From assembly GCA_013820865.1 (NCBI GenBank), contig JACDHU010000148.1, positions 1 to 5,227 of the forward strand: a stretch of DNA of 5,227 nt, read 5' to 3'. The position numbers and the translations under genes were made by a program. Numbering within the stretch: the first letter of the stretch is position 1; each line of letters begins with the position of its first letter. Below, one piece after another: positions 1-5,227 of the stretch. Under the pieces are notes generated by a model. The model was given only the letters and a program-made list of their open reading frames with translations, had not been told where the DNA came from and made no database searches. This DNA is from Chloroflexota bacterium (GTDB taxonomy: Bacteria > Chloroflexota > Limnocylindria > QHBO01).

Positions 1-35
1 GTCGGCATGCGCGGGGCGAAGTTCATGCGGCCCAT
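1..35 (-). CDS. Possible start of a further operon gene, cut by the window edge
   Basis: An open frame begins with ATG at 35, three bases after the stop codon of the 75-residue membrane protein, and runs without a stop to the window edge. The visible residues are MGRMNFAPRMP. A second in-frame ATG at 26 would give MNFAPRMP. The very tight spacing is what one expects for the next cistron of an operon, which is the main argument for it. No clear Shine-Dalgarno is seen before either ATG, so translation may depend on termination of the upstream gene. Eleven residues are too few to name a family. It may also be a chance open stretch. Confidence 0.35.
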   Translation of the reverse strand, partial: MGRMNFAPRMP

Positions 36-38
36 CGG

Positions 39-266
39 TCAGATTCCGGGCAGGAGCGAGCCGGCGATGAGCGCTAGGTTGCCCGCGAGCAGGAACAGCC
101 AGCCGATCTCGGTCGTGACCTCGATGCTCGTGCCGGCGTAGCCCTGCACGATGTTGAGCGCCTCATTCACGAAGTCGAGCGGAAATACCGTGACCGACAC
201 CCCGACAATGATCAGCGCGACCGCGATGACAACCGTGATGAGGCGGGGCGGGTTCGGGCGCAACAC
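39..266 (-). CDS. Small two-helix membrane protein, unknown function
   Basis: This 75-residue protein is not one I recognise. It has a short basic N-terminus with Arg3 and Arg8, a first hydrophobic helix at about residues 9-30, a short polar stretch with Asp31, Glu35 and Glu49, and a second hydrophobic helix at about 54-72. It therefore looks like an inner-membrane protein with a small loop of roughly 20-25 residues on the far side of the membrane. The start is GTG at 266. A TTG is the very next codon, and an upstream stop at 299-297 limits any extension. No good Shine-Dalgarno is visible. It begins 22 bases after the cupredoxin stop and is followed almost at once by a possible further gene, so it is probably co-transcribed and may be translationally coupled. 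The residue composition is that of a real membrane protein, which argues against a shadow frame. Function is unknown. Confidence 0.65.
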   Translation of the reverse strand: MLRPNPPRLITVVIAVALIIVGVSVTVFPLDFVNEALNIVQGYAGTSIEVTTEIGWLFLLAGNLALIAGSLLPGI

Positions 267-288
267 GCCCGGAGTATACGAAGCCGCG

Positions 289-690
289 TCAATCGCTCAC
301 GGTCAGGATGCCGACCATGCCGTACGCCTCGTGGCCCGGCAGGTGACAGACATAGGCAAACGTGCCGGCTTCCTCGAACGTGATCGTCGTCTCGACCGTC
401 TCGAGCGCCGGTACCGTGACCTCGGTCGGGATCTTACCGTGCGCGGCGTGGGTTCCCGTGCGATGCGCCTCGTGAAACTCCTCGTCGCCGATGAGCCATT
501 CGTGGTCGATTGGATCGTCGTTGACGAGGACGATGGTGACCGGGACGCCGCGCGGCACCCGGAGCTCCGTCACGTCAAAGCCCGAGTAGCGAATCGTGAG
601 CGTTACCGTCTGCGGTCCCGGAGCGCAGCCGATGGTCGACAGCGCCACGATGAGCAGCGCAACGACCATCGGCATGGCACGACGCCTCAT
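289..690 (-). CDS. Cupredoxin-domain copper protein, probable lipoprotein
   Basis: This 133-residue protein has an N-terminal signal: RRR at residues 2-4, a hydrophobic core at about 8-20, then STIGC with Cys22. That resembles a lipobox, though Thr at -3 is not canonical. The mature part is a single beta-sandwich cupredoxin. The type 1 copper ligands are visible: His63 in DHEW, then Cys115, His120 and Met125 in the CHLPGHEAYGM motif near the C-terminus. A His-rich loop (His73, 76, 81, 84) follows the first ligand. It most likely acts outside the cytoplasmic membrane in electron transfer or copper binding; the partner is unknown. The ATG at 690 overlaps the upstream TGA as ATGA, so translation is probably coupled. 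A second ATG at 675 has GAGG nine bases upstream (685-688) and is a real alternative start, but it would remove the basic n-region. The fold call is strong and the physiological role is open. Confidence 0.88.
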   Translation of the reverse strand: MRRRAMPMVVALLIVALSTIGCAPGPQTVTLTIRYSGFDVTELRVPRGVPVTIVLVNDDPIDHEWLIGDEEFHEAHRTGTHAAHGKIPTEVTVPALETVETTITFEEAGTFAYVCHLPGHEAYGMVGILTVSD

Positions 691-1751
691 GCGCCCGCGA
701 GCGGCGGCCGGCCCGTCCGACCGCGAGTGGACCGATCGAGCGCGATCGGAACGGCGATCAAGGTGGCAGCTGCCAGCAGGAGGTAAAGCGCGACGGGCGC
801 TCCCGGCGCCGGATCCGGACCGAAGGGTGCGAATCCGGCGTCGATCGGCGACGGTGCACCGGCGCCCGATGCGTCGATGGCCAGGTCGAAGTCGAGATCC
901 CCCGCCTGGGTGTCGACCACCACCTTCGTCAGCCAGGCCTCTTCGGGAATCCATTCCATGCCGGCATCCGAACGCAGGTCGTCCAGCAGGAGGTCCGTCG
1001 CGGCGGCGCTGTGATCGAGGATGAGGCCGTTCGACTCGATGAAGGCGCCTGCCCTTGGCAGCAGCGCGGGCTTCTCATCGGTCAACAGGTAGACATCGGC
1101 TTCGACGGTCTCACCTGCGGCCTTGCCCAGGCCCAGGATGCGCAGCGGCACCCACGGATTATCGGTCGGGATGGTCAGGTGCACGGGCGTGCCATCGCCG
1201 ACGGTCTGGCCTCGCGCCGCGGCCGCATCGGCGTCGAAGGCGGCAGCCATGAAGATCGGGCTGCGGTCGGCGTAGAAGTCGAGGACTTCGGGCGCATCGG
1301 GCGGAAGGCGGAAGCCGTGGTTCTTTGCCCACAGGCCGACCTCGTCGCCACCGCCGCGCAGGATGGTGATGTCGAGCGCGTCGATCGTCGTTTCGAGCAG
1401 AACCTCGGCCTCGCGCGCCGTACCGCCGGCGTCCCCGGCCGAGAGGAAGGCGGCTTCAGGAGCGGGATCGGTCTCGCGGATGAGCCGTTGGAGCGTCCAA
1501 TCGCCGCCGCGCTCGACGTCGGTGGGAATGCCGGGCAGGGGCGTGATGGAGCCGAACGCACCGCCGCCACCGGCGAACTCGAAGCTGGTGACGTAGTGCT
1601 CGACGCCATCGGTGTAGCCGGCGAACGTGGTCGTCCGCAGCAGATTGACGGCACCATTCGGGCCGATGAGGCCGCCGCACGCCAATATGGGCGCGGCCGT
1701 GATGAGCAGGGCGGTCACTGCGACCGCGAGCGAAAGCCATGGACGTCGCAT
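687..1751 (-). CDS. DUF2330-like secreted or membrane-anchored protein
   Basis: This 354-residue protein starts with a signal peptide (Arg2-Arg3, hydrophobic core at about 6-22, ILA-CGG at 22-27) and ends with a hydrophobic helix at about 318-337 followed by a basic tail. It is therefore exported and held by its C-terminal helix. The body matches DUF2330 as I remember the family: the ACGG at the mature N-terminus, a segment around ITPLPGIP (69-76), the LWAKNHGFRLPPD stretch (140-152), a SPIFMAA strand (164-170), and HLTIPTDNPWVPLRIL (191-206), which resembles the family's conserved Pro-rich strand. Family function is not known. Cys25 is the only cysteine; family members often have a second one shortly after CGG. 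The start at 1751 is chosen because AAGGAGG lies seven bases upstream and the signal peptide begins there. A longer frame to 1868 adds only unstructured residues. Its stop overlaps the cupredoxin start. Confidence 0.82.
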   Translation of the reverse strand: MRRPWLSLAVAVTALLITAAPILACGGLIGPNGAVNLLRTTTFAGYTDGVEHYVTSFEFAGGGGAFGSITPLPGIPTDVERGGDWTLQRLIRETDPAPEAAFLSAGDAGGTAREAEVLLETTIDALDITILRGGGDEVGLWAKNHGFRLPPDAPEVLDFYADRSPIFMAAAFDADAAAARGQTVGDGTPVHLTIPTDNPWVPLRILGLGKAAGETVEADVYLLTDEKPALLPRAGAFIESNGLILDHSAAATDLLLDDLRSDAGMEWIPEEAWLTKVVVDTQAGDLDFDLAIDASGAGAPSPIDAGFAPFGPDPAPGAPVALYLLLAAATLIAVPIALDRSTRGRTGRPPLAGA

Positions 1752-1758
1752 CGACCGT

Positions 1759-1765
1759 CCTCCTT
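1759..1765 (-). promoter_or_regulatory. Strong Shine-Dalgarno of the DUF2330-like gene
   Basis: Read on the minus strand this is AAGGAGG, a full match to the anti-Shine-Dalgarno core, followed by seven bases (ACGGTCG) and the ATG at 1751. It decides the start of the DUF2330-like gene against the longer frame from 1868. It is the only strong ribosome binding site seen in this gene run; the following genes appear to rely on overlap or close spacing. Confidence 0.85.
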
Positions 1766-1888
1766 GTTCATTGCGGGGCGTTGGATCGGAATCGATGCTG
1801 CAGCACCCGCTCTGACGCGTTCGGCCATGGATCGGTTCCGCAGGGGCGACTGGCACATCGATCTCCATCCCCCGGGCAATTTGGACGC

Positions 1889-1910
1889 TCAGTGCCGTTC
1901 TGGCGACTGA
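1889..1910 (-). terminator. Hairpin just after the polymerase stop, possible terminator
   Basis: On the minus strand, one base after the polymerase stop codon, TCAGT-C-GCC pairs with GGC-ACTGA around the loop AGAAC. This gives an eight-pair stem with one bulged C. The bases that follow (GCGTCCAAATTG) contain no T-run, so it is not a classical intrinsic terminator. It could be a weak terminator, an mRNA 3'-end stabiliser or chance. Its position directly after the stop, in the gap before a gene with its own strong ribosome binding site, is the main support. Confidence 0.35.
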
Positions 1911-1911
1911 C

Positions 1912-4900
1912 TCAGCGGAACATGCGCTGCTGCTTCGCGAGGTCGAGCCGCTCCGCGGGTGCGTCGAGCACGGTGTCCACCGAGCGCAGGCGCTGCGCGA
2001 TGACGTTGAGCACGGCGCCCTCCACCTGGAGCCGCCCGTCGATGACCAGCAGCGGGTGCCGATGCAGCAGCGCGCGGTGCGCCTGGTACACCTGCGGCCG
2101 CAGGGTGACGTTGATCATGCCCGTCTCGTCCTCGAGCGCGATGAACACGAAGTTCTTGGCCGTCATCGGATGCTGCACGCTCACCGCCAACCCGGCCAGC
2201 CGGATCTGGGACCGATCGCGCAGCGCGGCCGCCTGCGACACCGTGATCACGCCGCGTGAAGTCAGTCGCTCGCGGAACAGCTCGACGGCGTGCAGGTTGG
2301 GCGACACGCTGGTGTCGCGGTAGTCGGCAGCCACCTTCTCGGCGTCGGTCATGGGAGGAAGTGAGGCGCCCAGCGCGCGCTGGGCGTCATCGGTCAGTCC
2401 AAGGGCAGGACGCTCGGGGTCGGCGTCGGCCATGGTCGTGCGCAGCTGCCAGAGGAGCTCGCGGCGGGGCGCATCGGTCCAGTCGAAAGCACCGATGCTG
2501 ATGAGCCGCTCGACCACCTGCTCGCCGAGTCCCGTTCGGGCGACGAAGTCGCGGACGCTCGCGTAGGAACCGCGTTGTCGTTCGGCGTCGAGCACCTCGC
2601 GCGCGCGCTCGTCGATCCCCTTGACCTGGCGCAGGCCCAGCCGGATGGCGTATGCGTCGTCGGGGCCAGGTCGCGTGTCGTGCTCCCAGGCGGACTCGTT
2701 GACGTCGATGGGGAGCACCGCGATGCCGTGGCGCTTGGCGTCGTTGATGACGACCGCGGGCGAGTAGAAGCCCATCGGCTGGTTGTTGAGCACGCCGACG
2801 GTGTAGTGCGCCGGGTAGTAGCGCTTGAGCCAGGCGGTGTCGTAGCTGATCTTGGCGAATGCCGCGGCGTGGGCGCGCGCGAAGCCGAACTCGGCGAAGG
2901 CGGAGCATTTCTGGAACAGCGCCTCCGCGTCCTTCTCCGTCAGTCCGGTGTGCATGGCGCCGCCGACGAACCGGCCGCGCTCGGCCTGCATCTTGGCGTG
3001 GGACCGATGGGAGCCCATGGCCTTGCGGAAGATATCGGCCTCGGTGGCGGTGTAGCCGCACACTTCGATGGCGACCTGCATCACCTGCTCCTGGTACAGG
3101 ATCACGCCCAGCGTGTCCTCTAGGATAGGTTTGAGGGATTCATGCGCGTAGGTGACTTCTTCCTCACCAGCACGTCGCCGCAGATACGGGTGGACGGCGT
3201 TGCCCTGCACCGGTCCGGGCCGGATGATCGCGACCTGCACGACGAGATCCTCGAAGCGCTCGGGCCGTGCCTTGGGGAGCGACTGCATCTGGGCGCGGGA
3301 CTCGATCTGGAACATGCCGACCGTATCGGCCGCCTGGATGGACCGATACACCTCCGGATCGTCGTGCGGGAGGCTGTCGAGATCGGGTCGGTTGCCCGTG
3401 TCGCGGTCGATACGCGTCAGGGCGTCGCTGATGACGCCGAGGGTTCTGAGGCTGAGGAGATCGATCTTCACGAGGCCGAGCTGCTCGATGTCCTCCTTGT
3501 CGTACTGCGTCACGACCCGATTCGGCATGGTGGCCTTTTCGATGGGCACGAGATCGATGAGCGGCGTCCTCGTAACCAGCATGCCGCCGACGTGGATGCC
3601 GAGATGACGCGGGAAGCCGTCGATCTCGGCGCAGAGGTTGAGGAGCCATTGCCATCGGTTGCGTGGAGCGTGGTCTGCTGGTTGCTGGCCGCTCTCCTGT
3701 CGAGGGGATTCCGGCACGACGACCGGCACGACGCGCGGTCGCCGACGTTCCTCGATCGGCATCCCGCTCTCCGGATCCACCCGCACCAGCGCCGGTCGCC
3801 CGCTCGACGGCCCCGGCGTGCCGTTGTCACGCGGCGCCGGCAGCGCGAGCTCTCCCCCCGCCAGCTCACCGGATCGTGCATAGCGCTTGGTGGTCTCCGA
3901 TTCATGGCGCACGCTCGTGACCGATGCGTCGAGCACGCGTGCCTTCTTCGGCGGAACCCAGCCGCCTTCGCTGACCGGTCGCAGGTCAAGCGTCGGGCGC
4001 GGCCGCGAGTTCCACGAAGAGTCCGACGTCGGATGCACGAATCCGCGACCATCCCGGCCGGGTGGGACGGCGGCATCGGCCATGTCCATTCCGAGCTCAT
4101 CGAACAGCCATGCGAATGAGCCGTCCAGGGCGAGATCACGCGCGACATCGGTGGCGTCGCGGGTGTCGAGGGCCTTGGCCAGCGCGTCAATCCCGTCGGA
4201 AGGAAAGCCCAGCGCCTTGGCCACCTCGCGCACGGCCGACCGCGCGCGGTAGGTGACGACGGTGCAGACCATGGCGGCGTGATCGGCGCCGTAGCGGGTG
4301 TAGAGGTACTGGATCACCTCCTCGCGCCGGTTGACGTCGAAGTCGATATCGATGTCCGGCAGTGCGCGAGCCTCGTTGATGAAGCGCTCGAACAGGAGCT
4401 TGTGCTCGATCGGGTCGACCTTGGTGATGCCCAAGCAGTACGCCACGATCGAGTCGCCGGCACTCCCTCTTCCCTGGCCGATGATGCCGCCGCGCCGCGC
4501 GAACTCCATGAGATCCCACACGATGAGGAAGAACTCGGACAGGTTGGTACGGTCGATAAGGTCGAGCTCGTGGGTCAGCTGCGACAGCGCGCGCTTGGTA
4601 ATCGGCTGGTAACGGCGCAGTAAACCGTCGTGTGCAAGCTGGTACAGATATGAGAACGCGGTCTCGCCGGCCGGCACGGTGAACCCCGGAAACCGATAGC
4701 GCTCGAAGCCGAGCTCCAGCCGGCACGCTTGACCGATGGCGGCGCTGTGAGCCATACCTGCCTCCCAGGCATGACGGCTGCGCCCGTCCGGTAAGCCCTG
4801 GCCGATGGCGGCCATCTCCGCTCCTGACTTGAGCCGATATTCGGCGTTGGGTAGCAGCAGCTCGCGGGCCTCCTCCAGCGTCGCGCCGTGGCGGATGCAG

Positions 4901-5227
4901 ACGAGCACGTCCTGGAGCCGATGCCCATCGGGATCGGCGTAGTGGACCTCGTTGGTGACGACCGTCGGCAGGCCGGCTTCGTCGGCCAGGGCGGCAAGCT
5001 CGGCGACGAGCCAGTCGTCATCGGGCCCCAGGTGGTGACTGAGCTCGACGGCGAAGTCGCCATCGGCGAAGTGCTGTGCCCAGGTGCGCGCCGCGGTGAG
5101 AGCCGCCTGTCGTTCGCCCCCGAGCAGAAGCCGCGGGATGAGCCCGTTCCGGCAGCCGGTGAGCCCGACGAGATGGCCACGCGCCTCGTCGAGCGCCGTC
5201 GTCACCAGCGATCGCTCGAAGACCGGG
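1912..5227 (-). CDS. dnaE2: Error-prone DNA polymerase III alpha subunit (DnaE2/ImuC type), 5' end outside window
   Basis: This C-family polymerase replicates past damaged bases in the SOS-type mutasome, usually with ImuB and ImuA. Residues are counted from the GTG at 5205; the frame stays open to the edge, so that is not the start. In order: end of the PHP domain (LTGCRNG at 15-21, TNEVHY at 84-89); palm with GQGRGSAGDS (243-252) and PDIDIDFD (283-290), giving catalytic Asp284 and Asp286; thumb; HLGIHVGG (534-541); third catalytic aspartate Asp582 in VKIDLLSLRTL; fingers (GMFQIESRAQ, IIRPGPVQG, LYQEQVMQ at 703-710); NNQPMGFYSP (807-816); helix-hairpin-helix at about 884-909; OB fold at about 1001-1075. 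VTYRARSAVREV (317-328) and NNQPMGFY favour DnaE2/ImuC over the replicative DnaE1. About 150-200 N-terminal residues should be missing. Odd points are a Pro/Arg-rich thumb insertion and the terminal QQRMF-R. No imuA or imuB lies in view; they could be upstream, outside the window. Confidence 0.9.
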   Translation of the reverse strand, partial: PVFERSLVTTALDEARGHLVGLTGCRNGLIPRLLLGGERQAALTAARTWAQHFADGDFAVELSHHLGPDDDWLVAELAALADEAGLPTVVTNEVHYADPDGHRLQDVLVCIRHGATLEEARELLLPNAEYRLKSGAEMAAIGQGLPDGRSRHAWEAGMAHSAAIGQACRLELGFERYRFPGFTVPAGETAFSYLYQLAHDGLLRRYQPITKRALSQLTHELDLIDRTNLSEFFLIVWDLMEFARRGGIIGQGRGSAGDSIVAYCLGITKVDPIEHKLLFERFINEARALPDIDIDFDVNRREEVIQYLYTRYGADHAAMVCTVVTYRARSAVREVAKALGFPSDGIDALAKALDTRDATDVARDLALDGSFAWLFDELGMDMADAAVPPGRDGRGFVHPTSDSSWNSRPRPTLDLRPVSEGGWVPPKKARVLDASVTSVRHESETTKRYARSGELAGGELALPAPRDNGTPGPSSGRPALVRVDPESGMPIEERRRPRVVPVVVPESPRQESGQQPADHAPRNRWQWLLNLCAEIDGFPRHLGIHVGGMLVTRTPLIDLVPIEKATMPNRVVTQYDKEDIEQLGLVKIDLLSLRTLGVISDALTRIDRDTGNRPDLDSLPHDDPEVYRSIQAADTVGMFQIESRAQMQSLPKARPERFEDLVVQVAIIRPGPVQGNAVHPYLRRRAGEEEVTYAHESLKPILEDTLGVILYQEQVMQVAIEVCGYTATEADIFRKAMGSHRSHAKMQAERGRFVGGAMHTGLTEKDAEALFQKCSAFAEFGFARAHAAAFAKISYDTAWLKRYYPAHYTVGVLNNQPMGFYSPAVVINDAKRHGIAVLPIDVNESAWEHDTRPGPDDAYAIRLGLRQVKGIDERAREVLDAERQRGSYASVRDFVARTGLGEQVVERLISIGAFDWTDAPRRELLWQLRTTMADADPERPALGLTDDAQRALGASLPPMTDAEKVAADYRDTSVSPNLHAVELFRERLTSRGVITVSQAAALRDRSQIRLAGLAVSVQHPMTAKNFVFIALEDETGMINVTLRPQVYQAHRALLHRHPLLVIDGRLQVEGAVLNVIAQRLRSVDTVLDAPAERLDLAKQQRMFR
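3664..4086 (-). other. Pro/Arg-rich insertion in the polymerase thumb
   Basis: This in-frame stretch encodes about residues 374-514 of the polymerase (counted from 5205). It lies between the palm motif VREVAKALG (325-333) and the conserved PRHLGIHVGG (532-541). In E. coli PolIII alpha the matching interval is the thumb, and it is about 80 residues; here the interval is about 199. By my count 21 of the 141 residues are Pro and 18 are Arg, with little hydrophobic patterning, so the segment is probably disordered. Two spots look less random: GGWVPPKKARVLDASV around 414-429 and PRVVPVVVPESP around 490-501. The boundaries are estimates. It carries no stop or frameshift and no visible intein motifs. 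Confidence 0.7.

Noticed and set aside
151..786. Plus-strand open frame of 211 codons
   Set aside because: It is antisense to the cupredoxin with its copper motif and to the small membrane protein; its product is Arg/Asp-rich without a fold signal.
691..954. N-terminal extension of the cupredoxin frame up to 954
   Set aside because: The extension lies inside the DUF2330-like gene in another frame, is very Arg-rich, and would bury the signal peptide. The ATG at 690 fits the export signal and the ATGA overlap.
1752..1868. N-terminal extension of the DUF2330-like protein to an ATG at 1868
   Set aside because: It would add 39 unstructured residues before a clear signal peptide, and the AAGGAGG at 1759-1765 points to the ATG at 1751.
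1011..1910. Long plus-strand open frame opposite the DUF2330-like gene
   Set aside because: The minus strand has a perfect Shine-Dalgarno, signal peptide and family-like motifs; the plus frame has none of these.
1752..1911. Promoter for the DUF2330 operon in the intergenic gap
   Set aside because: I looked on the minus strand for paired -35 and -10 boxes and found nothing convincing. A TTGCCC at about 1874-1879 has no suitable -10 at normal spacing.
3664..4086. Thumb insertion as an intein or inserted mobile element
   Set aside because: There is no Cys or Ser at a splice-like start, no terminal His-Asn, no endonuclease motif, no terminal repeats and no change in reading frame.
3142..4119. 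Long plus-strand open frame opposite the polymerase
   Set aside because: It lies wholly antisense to conserved polymerase motifs and the thumb insertion, has no recognisable domain and shows the composition expected of a shadow frame in GC-rich DNA.
5203..5205. GTG at 5205 as the start of the polymerase
   Set aside because: The frame is open on to the window edge (PVFERSL precedes it), and the first visible residues already belong to the later part of the PHP domain.

Overview
The window is GC-rich bacterial DNA with every supported gene on the minus strand, so transcription runs from right to left. High GC, an error-prone DnaE2/ImuC-type polymerase and a DUF2330-like plus cupredoxin pair would suit a Chloroflexota or Actinobacteriota-like environmental bacterium. 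That placement is inference: there is no rRNA or other strong taxonomic marker.

Right part (1912-5227): a C-family DNA polymerase III alpha subunit of the DnaE2/ImuC (translesion) type. Its 5' end, including most of the PHP domain, lies beyond the right edge. The three catalytic aspartates, the fingers, a helix-hairpin-helix region and a C-terminal OB fold are all readable. Two things are odd. A Pro/Arg-rich, apparently disordered segment of about 140 residues interrupts the thumb (about 3664-4086). The extreme C-terminus ends in QQRMF-R, which resembles a beta-clamp-binding pentapeptide.

Middle (1752-1911): a 160-base intergenic gap. It holds a hairpin just after the polymerase stop and a strong Shine-Dalgarno for the next gene. 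No convincing promoter was found by eye.

Left part (1-1751): a compact gene run. A secreted or membrane-anchored DUF2330-like protein overlaps, by ATGA, a small probable lipoprotein cupredoxin with a complete type 1 copper site. After 22 bases comes a 75-residue two-helix membrane protein, and 3 bases later a possible further gene that runs off the left edge. These products all point to the cell envelope and probably form one operon. Nothing links them functionally to the polymerase except shared orientation.

I see no tRNA, rRNA, CRISPR array, mobile element or obvious tandem repeat. The most interesting material is in the polymerase (thumb insertion and terminal clamp-like motif). I do not see a wholly new multi-gene system.
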